Under the pieces are notes generated by a model, which made no database searches, was not told the origin of the DNA, and saw only the letters and a program-made list of their open reading frames with translations. Of a DNA stretch of 64,000 nucleotides, positions 55,015-63,753 are shown one piece after another (position 1 is the first letter of the stretch; each line of letters begins with the position of its first letter). Origin of the DNA: Desertivirga arenae (GTDB lineage Bacteria; Bacteroidota; Bacteroidia; Sphingobacteriales; Sphingobacteriaceae); contig NZ_JAFEWE010000003.1 of the NCBI RefSeq assembly GCF_017355785.1, positions 248,001-312,000 of the forward strand. The letters run 5' to 3'. The translations under genes were made by a program, and so were the position numbers.

Positions 55015-55602
55015 ATGGATCAAACGTCTCAGCTAACTGAGTTTGGTAAGATTTTTATCTTTTTATTAATTGGGATACTTCTGGTGTGCGGTACCCTCTT
55101 CTTGTCAAAGGTGCTTGCCCCAGACAAACCGACACCACTTAAACTTACGTCTTACGAATGTGGAGAAGAACCTACGGGTAACTCCTGGGTTCAGTTCAAC
55201 TCACGTTTCTATGTGATAGCGCTTATATTTCTTCTGTTCGATGTGGAGATGATATTCATTTTCCCATGGACAACCGTATTCGGGCAGAAATCATTGCTGG
55301 CTGCAGAGCCAATGTGGGGTTGGTTAACTCTAATTGAAATGTTCGTTTTTGTAGGAATCCTTATTATTGGATTGGTATATGTTTGGAAAAGAGGAGATCT
55401 GGACTGGATTAAACCCGAACAAAAAATTCCGCATGTTGATGTAGCAATACCGAGGTCGGTTTACGATCGTATTAATAACGAAAAATACCCAGTGAAAGCC
55501 TTTAGCCTGGAGGTCCCAAAAACAGAACCTGAAGAAGATACTTCAGCAGTAGCAACAACTAATCCGAAACCGGGTTTCAAACCAACTTTCAGAAAAGGAT
55601 AA
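55015..55602 (+). CDS. nuoA: NADH-quinone oxidoreductase subunit A, with C-terminal extension
   Basis: NuoA is a small membrane subunit of complex I. Three transmembrane helices are visible (about 11-32, 65-88, 96-121), with the invariant loop [21 protein letters not shown] and the [14 protein letters not shown] helix. At 195 residues it is longer than the usual 120-150. The extra C-terminal part after residue about 130 is charged and Pro/Thr-rich and ends FKPTFRKG. It stands 4 bp before nuoB. Confidence 0.95.
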   Translation: MDQTSQLTEFGKIFIFLLIGILLVCGTLFLSKVLAPDKPTPLKLTSYECGEEPTGNSWVQFNSRFYVIALIFLLFDVEMIFIFPWTTVFGQKSLLAAEPMWGWLTLIEMFVFVGILIIGLVYVWKRGDLDWIKPEQKIPHVDVAIPRSVYDRINNEKYPVKAFSLEVPKTEPEEDTSAVATTNPKPGFKPTFRKG

Positions 55603-55606
55603 GAAT

Positions 55607-56092
55607 ATGAGTCTCGACAATATGCAACAAGATGGCGGAGTGATCGTCACTAAGGTGGACGACCTGTTGAACTGGGCTCGTCTCTCTTCTCTTTGGCCTG
55701 TAAGTTTTGGTATTGCCTGTTGTGCTATCGAAATGATGGGCTCAATGGCATCGACCTACGACCTGGACCGCTTTGGTGTTTTTCCTCGTCCCTCTCCGCG
55801 TCAGTCTGACGTGATTATTATCGCCGGAACAGTTACATTCAAAATGGCCGAGAGGATTAAAAGATTATATGAGCAGATGCCGGAACCAAAGTATGTAATA
55901 TCAATGGGCTCCTGCTCTAATTGTGGTGGACCTTACTGGCAGCACGGATACCATGTGGTTAAAGGAGTTGACCGTATAATCCCGGTCGATGTGTATGTAC
56001 AGGGCTGCCCTCCGCGTCCTGAGGCCCTTATAGGGAGTATCCTGGAACTTCAAAAAAAGATTCAGGAAGAAAGCATTTTGACTTCCAAGTAA
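55607..56092 (+). CDS. nuoB: NADH-quinone oxidoreductase subunit B
   Basis: NuoB holds cluster N2, the last iron-sulfur cluster before quinone. The four ligands are Cys38 and Cys39 ([10 protein letters not shown]), Cys103 (GSCSNCGG) and Cys134 ([10 protein letters not shown]). The 161-residue length is normal. It starts 5 bp after nuoA. The next gene is purK, so the remaining nuo genes are elsewhere. Confidence 0.97.
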   Translation: MSLDNMQQDGGVIVTKVDDLLNWARLSSLWPVSFGIACCAIEMMGSMASTYDLDRFGVFPRPSPRQSDVIIIAGTVTFKMAERIKRLYEQMPEPKYVISMGSCSNCGGPYWQHGYHVVKGVDRIIPVDVYVQGCPPRPEALIGSILELQKKIQEESILTSK

Positions 56093-56136
56093 GTGTCCAT
56101 TATCTCATTCGATTCGTATTTTTCACAGATTTAGGC

Positions 56137-56144
56137 TAAACTTG
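56137..56144 (+). promoter_or_regulatory. -7-like element of purK
   Basis: TAAACTTG, one mismatch from TAnnTTTG, ends 6 nt before the purK ATG. Confidence 0.5.
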
Positions 56145-56149
56145 CAGCT

Positions 56150-57289
56150 ATGAAAGCTTTTTATGGCGACTTACGTGTAGGTGTTCTGGGTGGTGGTCAA
56201 CTTGGCCGGATGCTGATTCAGCAGGCTATCAACTACAATGTAAATATTCGCGTCTTGGATCCCGATCCTGAAGCTCCGTGCAAAAAGATGTGCGAGAAGT
56301 TTGTTCAGGGATCTTTAACTGATTTTGATACAGTTTATAATTTTGGTAAGCAATGTGACCTTATAACCATTGAGATTGAAAAGGTTAACGTTGATGCATT
56401 ACAAAAACTGGAAGATGAAGGTGTTATTGTTTACCCACAGCCTCGTATCCTTCGTTTAATTCAGGATAAAGGGTTGCAAAAAGAATTCTTCAAACAAAAC
56501 AATATCCCAACAGCTCCCTTCCAGCTAGTATCAAATAAAGAAGCACTTAAAAATGCTACTTTAAATTTCCCCTACATCCAGAAACTGCGTAAGGATGGTT
56601 ATGATGGAAAAGGTGTATTTAAAGTAAGATCAGAAGCAGATTTCGAAAACGCTTTTGAAGCTCCAAGCCTTATCGAAGAATGGGTTGACTTCGAAAAAGA
56701 AGTTTCGGTGATCGTGGCACGTAATGAAAAGGGCGATATAAAAACATTCCCGCTGGTGGAAATGGAGTTTAATCCTGAAGCAAATCTGGTCGAGTTCCTT
56801 ATTTCGCCATCTACTCTTCCTATTGAGATTCAGAAACAGGCCGAACAGCTTGCAATTCAAATAGCAGAGACTTTTAAAATATGCGGACTGCTAGCGGTTG
56901 AAATGTTCCTAACAAAGGATGGACAACTGTTAGTGAATGAACTGGCGCCGCGCCCACACAACAGCGGACATCAAACGATAGAGGGAAATCGGGTTTCTCA
57001 GTTTGAACAGCATATGAGGGCTGTATTCAACCTTCCTCTTGGTGATACTTCTCCAATTGGAAATGCAGTGATGATTAATCTGCTTGGAGAAAAAGGTTAC
57101 GAAGGCTTAGCTGATTATGAAGGCATGGGCGAAATCCTCAAGCATGAAGGTGTATATGTTCACCTCTATGGGAAGAAGTTCACTAAGCCATTCAGAAAAA
57201 TGGGACACGTAACAGTGGTAGCTGAAGATCGGGAGCAAGCTATTTCTAAAGCCCGATTTGTTCAGCAAACCTTAAAGGTTAAAGTATAG
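56150..57289 (+). CDS. purK: N5-carboxyaminoimidazole ribonucleotide synthase
   Basis: PurK makes N5-CAIR from AIR, ATP and bicarbonate in purine synthesis. The ATP-grasp protein of 379 residues has the N-terminal GVLGGGQLGRMLIQQA, the YDGKGVFKV ATP loop, EEWVDFEKEVSVIVAR and the C-terminal NELAPRPHNSGHQTIEGN. It is followed by purE at 18 bp, the standard pair. Confidence 0.97.
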   Translation: MKAFYGDLRVGVLGGGQLGRMLIQQAINYNVNIRVLDPDPEAPCKKMCEKFVQGSLTDFDTVYNFGKQCDLITIEIEKVNVDALQKLEDEGVIVYPQPRILRLIQDKGLQKEFFKQNNIPTAPFQLVSNKEALKNATLNFPYIQKLRKDGYDGKGVFKVRSEADFENAFEAPSLIEEWVDFEKEVSVIVARNEKGDIKTFPLVEMEFNPEANLVEFLISPSTLPIEIQKQAEQLAIQIAETFKICGLLAVEMFLTKDGQLLVNELAPRPHNSGHQTIEGNRVSQFEQHMRAVFNLPLGDTSPIGNAVMINLLGEKGYEGLADYEGMGEILKHEGVYVHLYGKKFTKPFRKMGHVTVVAEDREQAISKARFVQQTLKVKV

Positions 57290-57307
57290 CAGAAATTAAC
57301 AAGATAC

Positions 57308-57799
57308 ATGAAAGTAGGCATAATAATGGGCAGCAAATCAGATTTACCTGTAATGCAGGATGCTGCTGATGCATTAAAAGAATTAGGTGTTGATTACGAA
57401 ATAACAGTTGTTTCAGCTCATCGTACACCTGAAAGGATGTTTGAATATGCAAAGACAGCGGCAGACAGAGGGCTTAAGGTGATCATTGCAGGTGCCGGTG
57501 GCGCAGCTCATCTGCCTGGAATGGTAGCCTCTATTACTCATTTACCAGTAATTGGGGTTCCTGTCAAATCATCTAATTCAATCGATGGCTGGGATTCTAT
57601 TCTATCCATCCTACAAATGCCTAACGGTATACCTGTTGCTACCGTTGCTCTGAACGCAGCAAAAAATGCTGGTCTTTTAGCAGCGCAAATCCTTGGAACA
57701 TCCAATGAGGCTTTAGCTCAGCGATTGAAAGATTACAAGGAGTCTTTGAAGAAAAAGATTGAGGAAACAGCAAAAGAACTGGAAGCCCAGGCGAAATAG
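57308..57799 (+). CDS. purE: N5-carboxyaminoimidazole ribonucleotide mutase
   Basis: PurE converts N5-CAIR to CAIR. The class I signature [17 protein letters not shown] is at the N-terminus, followed by [16 protein letters not shown] with the active-site His, and [14 protein letters not shown]. The C-terminus carries an extra helical tail of about ten residues ([16 protein letters not shown]). The gene ends a two-gene purine operon with a terminator directly behind it. Confidence 0.97.
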   Translation: MKVGIIMGSKSDLPVMQDAADALKELGVDYEITVVSAHRTPERMFEYAKTAADRGLKVIIAGAGGAAHLPGMVASITHLPVIGVPVKSSNSIDGWDSILSILQMPNGIPVATVALNAAKNAGLLAAQILGTSNEALAQRLKDYKESLKKKIEETAKELEAQAK

Positions 57800-57827
57800 A
57801 TTAAAAGGGCCAAACTGAAATAGAGAT

Positions 57828-57867
57828 AAGCCGGACAGAGACTATAGTGATCTTTGTCCGGCTTTTA
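57828..57867 (+). terminator. Terminator of purKE
   Basis: AAGCCGGACA (57828-57837) and TGTCCGGCTT (57855-57864), extended by CAGAG/CTTTG-type pairs, followed by TTATAATTTTT. Confidence 0.85.
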
Positions 57868-57953
57868 TAATTTTTATCACTCCTTACTTTTCCATGATTG
57901 TTATCTGACCAGAGCGTCTTACATTAACAACACTTATAATAGAATTAACAAGA

Positions 57954-58040
57954 ATGATCGTAGCAATAATTGGAGCAACCCGATTGGTAGGATCAGCTAT
58001 TGTTAAAATCTATAATGCGTACTATTTTTTGACAAAATAA
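57954..58040 (+). pseudogene. Remnant of an NAD(P)-binding oxidoreductase N-terminus
   Basis: A 28-codon frame reads MIVAIIGATRLVGSAIVKIY and stops soon after. The first 18 residues match the Rossmann opening of NmrA-type reductases (IAIIGATGFVGSAIVKEA), with Arg-Leu replacing Gly-Phe. Nothing homologous follows, so it is probably a 5' fragment of a lost gene. The match is short and could be chance. Confidence 0.4.
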
Positions 58041-58052
58041 ACTGAAATAGAC

Positions 58053-58745
58053 ATGAAGGTAGAAATATGGTCTGATGTAGTGTGTCCGTTCTGCTACATC
58101 GGTAAAAGAAAGTTTGAACAGGCACTTGACAATTTCGCTGGTAAAGATAACGTGGAGATCATTTGGAAAAGCTTTCAATTAGATCCTACTACTAAATCCG
58201 CTCCCGGCGTTTCTGTGATTGAGAACCTGGCTGAGAAAAAGGGGATCAGCTTTGAGCATTCAGAAAAGATGCACGAGAATGTAACACAATCTGCTGCTGA
58301 AGTCGGACTTGAGTATAACTTCGATAAGGCCATAATAGCGAATACGATAAAAGCACATCAACTTACTCATTTCGCCGCTAAATATTACTTACAAGATGCT
58401 GCAGAGGAAGCGCTCTTCAAAGCCTACTTCACTGAAGGAAAAGATATTGGTGATATTGAAACACTGGTAGCTTTAGCAGAGGAGCTTGGTCTGAACAAAG
58501 AGGAAGCGAGGAAAGCCCTGGATAATAATAATTATATCACTGATGTTAAGAAAGACCTGGAAGAAGCGCAACAATTAGGTGTAAGAGGAGTTCCTTTCTT
58601 TGTTTTTAACAGACAATTTGCTGTTTCAGGCGCACAACCCACCGAGGTATTTGCTGACGTTCTTGCAAAAGTAGCACAGGAAGAATCTCAGCTTAAAGAG
58701 GTAATAACCGGGGACAGCTGTGACGTTGACGGCAGCTGTGATTAA
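58053..58745 (+). CDS. FrnE-type DsbA family oxidoreductase
   Basis: A 230-residue thioredoxin-fold protein of the DsbA/FrnE family. MKVEIWSDVVCPFCYIGKRKFE carries the CPFC active site at Cys11-Cys14. The cis-Pro loop GVRGVPFFVFN and the helical insertion are in the expected order. No signal peptide is present, so it is cytoplasmic, as in FrnE. The tail GDSCDVDGSCD has two further Cys that could form a second redox pair or a metal site. It is a single-gene unit with its own terminator. Confidence 0.92.
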   Translation: MKVEIWSDVVCPFCYIGKRKFEQALDNFAGKDNVEIIWKSFQLDPTTKSAPGVSVIENLAEKKGISFEHSEKMHENVTQSAAEVGLEYNFDKAIIANTIKAHQLTHFAAKYYLQDAAEEALFKAYFTEGKDIGDIETLVALAEELGLNKEEARKALDNNNYITDVKKDLEEAQQLGVRGVPFFVFNRQFAVSGAQPTEVFADVLAKVAQEESQLKEVITGDSCDVDGSCD

Positions 58746-58759
58746 AAAATCAAATGGTC

Positions 58760-58803
58760 TTAACTAGCAGGGCTCAGTTTTCGAACTAAGCCCTGCTAGT
58801 TTA
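58760..58803. terminator. Bidirectional hairpin terminator
   Basis: AACTAGCAGGGCT (58762-58774) pairs with AGCCCTGCTAGTT (58789-58801) around an inner AGTT-TTCG-AACT hairpin. It lies between frnE and the convergent HTH gene. Confidence 0.9.
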
Positions 58804-58811
58804 TTAATAGT

Positions 58812-59279
58812 CTATCTACTATTGAAGTAATAGTAGAACAAAGCCTTCACAATTTGCGACATAGGCTTTATTCCATTTATCCATGCAGATATATCCGACT
58901 TATTAATCCCAGTATCAAAGGCTATTTGCTTTATCCTTACCTCTTTATCCAACATCTGCTGTTCAATCCATTGAGGTGTTACTTTAGCCGTAGGAGATTC
59001 AAAATATTCCTGCGCCTTAACATTAAGCTTTATTGAACCAGGAACTACCTTATCGAATACTTCATGGGCCCTCTTTATAAGAGTTCGCTGATTAGCGTAA
59101 TTTCCAGAAGAATTTTGCTCTTGCTCCACTAAAACCGCAAGCTCTCCTTCATCGGCTTGTTCAATCTCAAAGACGATGTTTGAGAATTTTTTATGCGTGT
59201 TTGCAGCTTTATTCAATTGTGATATTTCCTGGTCTGATATAATTCCTTGTAATCTTTCTATACCTTTAATTGCTGTCAT
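58812..59279 (-). CDS. Hypothetical protein with a C-terminal helix-turn-helix-like segment
   Basis: A 155-residue protein. The N-terminal two thirds are helical and charged. The C-terminal segment KEVRIKQIAFDTGINKSDISAWINGIKPMSQIVKALFYYYF resembles a Cro/C1-type DNA-binding helix-turn-helix. The gene is flanked by an intact terminator and a 216-bp gap. I do not recognise a named family. Confidence 0.6.
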   Translation of the reverse strand: MTAIKGIERLQGIISDQEISQLNKAANTHKKFSNIVFEIEQADEGELAVLVEQEQNSSGNYANQRTLIKRAHEVFDKVVPGSIKLNVKAQEYFESPTAKVTPQWIEQQMLDKEVRIKQIAFDTGINKSDISAWINGIKPMSQIVKALFYYYFNSR

Positions 59280-59495
59280 ACTTAATTTTTCGTTTAAAAG
59301 ATCTTACCAATAAGTGTCATAAAGGGTTTTTCAGTGAGTTTAATCATCCTTCCCTCTCAATTAATACCTGGCCGCACAAAATAGTTTGAAAATCCATCAA
59401 GATCATTTGTGTAACAATTTACAATTCCTTTACAGGACTAGAATTATATATCCGAAACACTATCTAAATTAGCCATTTAAAACTTACCCTCAGGA

Positions 59496-61934
59496 ATGAA
59501 AATCAAACACTCTTTATTTGCTCTGCTCCTTTTATCCTCATCCATAAATGCCCAAACTTCCATTCAGCTTTCTTCTTCTGAAATAAAGTTACAATTGGAA
59601 AAATTGAATGTGACTGGCAGCGTACTTTACATTGCTGCTCACCCAGACGATGAAAATACACGTCTCTTATCCTATCTATCATCGGAAAGAAAAGTAAGAA
59701 CTGGTTATTTATCTCTTACCAGGGGCGATGGCGGCCAGAACCTGATCGGATCAGAGCAGGCGGAACAACTAGGACTTATTCGCACCCAGGAACTTTTAGC
59801 AGCCAGGCGAATTGATGGCGCAGAACAGTTCTTTACAAGGGCAAATGATTTTGGATTTTCCAAAACATCAGAAGAAACGTTTAAGATCTGGAATAAAGAG
59901 CAAATACTGGCAGACGTAGTTTGGGTAATCAGAAAGTTTCAGCCAGACGTTATCATTACGAGGTTTCCGGGTGATGCAAGAGCGGGGCACGGGCATCATG
60001 CAGCGTCTTCTCTTTTAGCACAGGAGGCATTCCTGGCTGCAGCAGATCCTAAACGATTCCCTGAGCAATTGAAAAACGTTCAGCCCTGGAAAACAAAGAG
60101 GATCTACTGGAACACCTTCAATTTCGGCGGAAACAATACTACCGGCGAAGACCAGTTAAAGATTGATGTAGGCGGGTATAATGCCCTGTTGGGGAAATCG
60201 TATGGTGAAATTGCCTCCGAAAGTCGTTCCCAGCATAAATCTCAAGGTTTTGGTGTAGCTAAGCAAAGAGGTGAAGCTTATGAATATTTTTCATTATTAA
60301 ATGGACAATCTGCACAAAAAGATATTCTAGAAGACGTTGATCTAACATGGGGAAGAATTAAGAACGGCAGGGAGATTAGCGATCTGATAAATAAGATCAA
60401 TCAAAACTACAATATTCAAGCGCCCCAACAATCAGTCCCTGATTTGATAAAACTTCAGTCTTTGCTAACAACAATTAACGATACCAACTTAAAAGACAGA
60501 AAGCTAAAGGAGATCACTAATCTCATCCTTGCCGCAGCGGGTATTTGGGTGGAGGCCTACTCTGCACAGCCTTCTGTTTCTATTGGAGAAGATGTTCCGG
60601 TACGGGTTCAGGCTATTTCCCGGTTTGATTTAAATCCATCTTTGAGTGTCTCTTTCGATGGGAAAGCAGAGCAAAGTGTCAAACTTGCTGCTAACAAACA
60701 GGAAACTACAGAAGGTTTACTTAAGGCCCTGGAACTTAGTCAACCCTATTGGTTAGCCGAAAAACATCCTATCGGAGAATATGTTATTCGCGATAGAGAT
60801 CTGGTTGGAAATCCCGAGAATCCTAAACCTCTTACCTTAAGTTTTACTTTAAACATCCTAGGTAAAGAGCTTTCATTTCAACGCCCAGTGGTTTATAAGT
60901 TTACTGATCCTATTCGAGGTGAAATATATCGCAACTTAGAGGTAAGCCCTCCTGTGATATCAGAAATCCAAAATTCACAATACTTATTTTCTGATAATAA
61001 ATCCAGAGAGGTTGCTATAAAGTTAAGAGCCTTCAAAGACAATGTCGGGGGAACTCTAATGCCTTCTATTCCAAAAGGATGGGAAATTCAACCTTCCTCT
61101 GCTACCTTCAAGCTTGCCAATAAAGGTGATGAAGAAACATTTAGCTTTACTTTGAGTCCTGAAGCAAAGGCAGAATCAGGAAAATTAAGAGCAGAAGTTA
61201 AAATTGGCGAGAGCTCTTACAGTAAAACTCTTCATAGTATTCAATACAATCACATACCCACGATCACGTGGTTTCCAGAATCTGAAGCAAACCTAATTAA
61301 ACTTGACATTAAAACAGAAGGTAAAAACCTGGCTTATATTCCTGGTGCCGGTGATCTCGTTGCTGATGCCCTAAGGCAGATTGGATATACAGTTACTACC
61401 TTTACGGTTGCCCAGGCCGCAGCAGCAGACTTGAGCAATTTTGATGCAATTATAACCGGTGTTCGTCTTTATAACATCGAGCCTGAGATGAAACATCTGA
61501 ATGGTAAACTTTTGAAGTATGTAGAGAACGGCGGTATTTTACTTGTTCAGTATAACGTTAACCAGCCACTAGTAATGAACGCAATTGGCCCATACCCTTT
61601 TGCAATTTCAAGGGACAGGGTTACTGAGGAAAATGCTAAGGTGACTATGCTGGATCCTTCGAATAGAATTTTTAACTTTCCAAATAAGATTACGGAAGCA
61701 GACTTTCAAAACTGGATTCAGGAAAGGGGTATCTATTATACCACCAACGTTAATGAGAAATACCAATCTTTACTGTCGATGAAAGACACAGGAGAAAAAG
61801 AGACAACAGGATCATTAATTGTTACTGGATATGGAAAAGGCCGGTTTGTGTATACAGGTCTCGCCTTCTTCCGTCAACTACCAGCTGGAGTACCAGGGGC
61901 CTATCGCTTATTTGTAAACCTGATATCTAAATAA
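59496..61934 (+). CDS. Exported PIG-L family deacetylase, 812 residues
   Basis: A signal peptide (about 1-20, ending INAQ) leads to a PIG-L/LmbE deacetylase domain with the zinc motif AHPDDE (48-53) and the third ligand in GHGHHAAS (163-170). It acts on N-acetyl sugars outside the cytoplasmic membrane. The C-terminal 500 residues form beta-rich domains and a glutamine-amidotransferase-like end (KHLNGKLLKYVENGGILLVQYNV). The same layout occurs in many Bacteroidota next to a sodium:solute symporter. Substrate unknown. Stop is followed 1 bp later by the small membrane protein gene. Confidence 0.9.
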   Translation: MKIKHSLFALLLLSSSINAQTSIQLSSSEIKLQLEKLNVTGSVLYIAAHPDDENTRLLSYLSSERKVRTGYLSLTRGDGGQNLIGSEQAEQLGLIRTQELLAARRIDGAEQFFTRANDFGFSKTSEETFKIWNKEQILADVVWVIRKFQPDVIITRFPGDARAGHGHHAASSLLAQEAFLAAADPKRFPEQLKNVQPWKTKRIYWNTFNFGGNNTTGEDQLKIDVGGYNALLGKSYGEIASESRSQHKSQGFGVAKQRGEAYEYFSLLNGQSAQKDILEDVDLTWGRIKNGREISDLINKINQNYNIQAPQQSVPDLIKLQSLLTTINDTNLKDRKLKEITNLILAAAGIWVEAYSAQPSVSIGEDVPVRVQAISRFDLNPSLSVSFDGKAEQSVKLAANKQETTEGLLKALELSQPYWLAEKHPIGEYVIRDRDLVGNPENPKPLTLSFTLNILGKELSFQRPVVYKFTDPIRGEIYRNLEVSPPVISEIQNSQYLFSDNKSREVAIKLRAFKDNVGGTLMPSIPKGWEIQPSSATFKLANKGDEETFSFTLSPEAKAESGKLRAEVKIGESSYSKTLHSIQYNHIPTITWFPESEANLIKLDIKTEGKNLAYIPGAGDLVADALRQIGYTVTTFTVAQAAAADLSNFDAIITGVRLYNIEPEMKHLNGKLLKYVENGGILLVQYNVNQPLVMNAIGPYPFAISRDRVTEENAKVTMLDPSNRIFNFPNKITEADFQNWIQERGIYYTTNVNEKYQSLLSMKDTGEKETTGSLIVTGYGKGRFVYTGLAFFRQLPAGVPGAYRLFVNLISK

Positions 61935-61935
61935 A

Positions 61936-62058
61936 ATGGAAAATAAGGAGGGCTTACCATCATTCATAAGATCATGGAAGCATTTTTACTGGTTCATTAT
62001 CCTATGGTTGATATTCCTGATCTTTAGCTTTTCAGTGATAACAAAGATCTACTCATGA
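61936..62058 (+). CDS. 40-residue membrane miniprotein
   Basis: The frame runs from ATG at 61936 to TGA at 62056-62058. It is MENKEGLPSFIRSWKHFYWF followed by a single long hydrophobic helix (about 19-36, rich in Ile, Leu, Phe and Trp) and ends ITKIYS. It lies 1 bp after the deacetylase stop and its stop overlaps the symporter start as ATGA, so all three look cotranscribed and translationally coupled. The N-terminus is positively charged, suggesting it stays in the cytoplasm. It may be a small subunit or regulator of the symporter. Confidence 0.7.
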   Translation: MENKEGLPSFIRSWKHFYWFIILWLIFLIFSFSVITKIYS

Positions 62059-63725
62059 GTACACTTGACTGGCTTGTTTTAGGCGCCACACTTTTACTCA
62101 TTGTTATTTACGGTATCTATAAGAGTCGAGGCAGTAAGAACCTTGACTCTTACTTTCTGGGGGGCCAATCTCTTCCCTGGTATCATGTAGGCCTTTCTGT
62201 TATGGCTACCCAGGCAAGTGCCATTACTTTTCTTTCTGCACCTGGCCAGGCTTATTCAGACGGCATGCGATTCGTGCAGTTCTATTTTGGGCTCCCCCTG
62301 GCCATGATTGTGCTTTGTATTACGTTCGTGCCCATATTTCATAAGCTCCGAGTGTTCACTGCTTATGAATTCCTTGAGCAACGATTCGATTTAAAAACCC
62401 GCGTATTCACCGCTTTTTTGTTTTTGATACAAAGAGGCTTATCAACTGGAATCTCTATCTACGCTCCCGCACTGATCCTGTCCGAAATCCTGCATCTGAA
62501 CCCCACGTACACTACCCTTTTCATGGGTGGACTGGTTATCGTATATACTGTTTATGGAGGAACAAAAGCAGTTTCTTATACGCAATTGCTGCAAATGAGC
62601 GTCATCTTTAGCGGACTATTCATCGCTGGTGTAGTAGTAGTTTATTTGCTTCCAGATAGTGTTGGCTTGGGTAAGTCCCTGCACATCGCGGGTAGTATGG
62701 GGCGCATGAACGTGATCGATTGGAAGTTTGACTGGGAAAATCGCTATAATGTTTGGAGTGGGATCATTGGGGGCTTTTTCTTACAGCTCTCCTATTTCGG
62801 TACGGATCAGTCACAAGTTGGAAGGTACCTTACAGGAAGCTCAGTAAATCAAAGCCGACTGGGCTTGATTATGAATGCTCTCATCAAAATTCCTATGCAA
62901 TTCCTGATACTTTTGATTGGAGTTCTGGTATTTACATTCTACCAATACCATCGCCCTCCGATTTTTTTCAACAGTTACGAGGTAAACAGAATATATCAAT
63001 CTCCCTATTCCAAAGAATTTAAGGCTCTTGAAACTCAATATAAGGTTGCATTCGAACAAAGACGCAAATTGGTATCGGCCTTTGATAAAGATATTACCAA
63101 TACTTCACTTAATGCTCAGGTTAAAGTGGCTGATTTGCAAATGAAAGCTGTGAGAGATGAGGCTTTGAAGTTAATGGAGAAAAACAGCTCTTTAGCAAAT
63201 ACCAATGATACAAATTATGTTTTCCTAACCTTCGTTACACAATATCTTCCCAAAGGTCTTGTGGGGCTCCTGATTGCTATTATCTTTCTTGCCTCCATGG
63301 GTTCAATAGCCAGTGCTTTCAATTCGCTGGCCTCAACAACCTCAATAGATATTTATAAACGCCTTATTAATCCGAATGCTCATGAATTGCAGTACTATCG
63401 TTTTTCAAGAGCATGTACAGTACTTTGGGGACTCCTAAGTATCGCTATGGCTTTGTATGCCGGAAAAATGGGAAATTTGATTGAGGCCGTAAATATTCTT
63501 GGATCTCTCTTTTATGGAACAATCCTAGGAATATTTATCGTAGCGTTCTATTTCAAAAACATCAGAGGGAAGGCGGTTTTTTATGCAGCAATACTAACTG
63601 AAGTTTTGGTTTGTCTGGCTTACTATTTCGAAGTGATGGCTTATTTGTGGCTAAACGTGCTGGGTTGCGTCTTAGTGATTGTGATTGGTTGGATTTTGGA
63701 AAAACTACAAAAGCCGGGAACTTAA
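62055..63725 (+). CDS. Sodium:solute symporter (SSS family)
   Basis: A 556-residue transporter with about 13 transmembrane helices. The family blocks GGQSLPWYHVGLSVMATQASAITFLSAPGQAY, GGLVIVYTVYGGTKAVSYTQLLQMSVIF, FGTDQSQVGRYL and the late ASMGSIASAFNSLASTTSIDIYKR are in order. A long hydrophilic loop (about residues 305-390) with a coiled-coil-like region is inserted between helices. Sodium drives uptake; the substrate is unknown, but the neighbouring deacetylase suggests a sugar-derived product. Confidence 0.92.
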   Translation: MSTLDWLVLGATLLLIVIYGIYKSRGSKNLDSYFLGGQSLPWYHVGLSVMATQASAITFLSAPGQAYSDGMRFVQFYFGLPLAMIVLCITFVPIFHKLRVFTAYEFLEQRFDLKTRVFTAFLFLIQRGLSTGISIYAPALILSEILHLNPTYTTLFMGGLVIVYTVYGGTKAVSYTQLLQMSVIFSGLFIAGVVVVYLLPDSVGLGKSLHIAGSMGRMNVIDWKFDWENRYNVWSGIIGGFFLQLSYFGTDQSQVGRYLTGSSVNQSRLGLIMNALIKIPMQFLILLIGVLVFTFYQYHRPPIFFNSYEVNRIYQSPYSKEFKALETQYKVAFEQRRKLVSAFDKDITNTSLNAQVKVADLQMKAVRDEALKLMEKNSSLANTNDTNYVFLTFVTQYLPKGLVGLLIAIIFLASMGSIASAFNSLASTTSIDIYKRLINPNAHELQYYRFSRACTVLWGLLSIAMALYAGKMGNLIEAVNILGSLFYGTILGIFIVAFYFKNIRGKAVFYAAILTEVLVCLAYYFEVMAYLWLNVLGCVLVIVIGWILEKLQKPGT

Positions 63726-63736
63726 ATTCCCGGCTT
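63711..63736. terminator. Hairpin overlapping the symporter stop
   Basis: AAGCCGGGAA (63711-63720) and TTCCCGGCTT (63727-63736) around CTTAAA. The left arm lies within the last codons of the symporter gene. A T-rich tail is seen on the minus strand, so it also suits the convergent gene at 63754. Confidence 0.75.
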
Positions 63737-63753
63737 CACTATCTCATTGAAGA

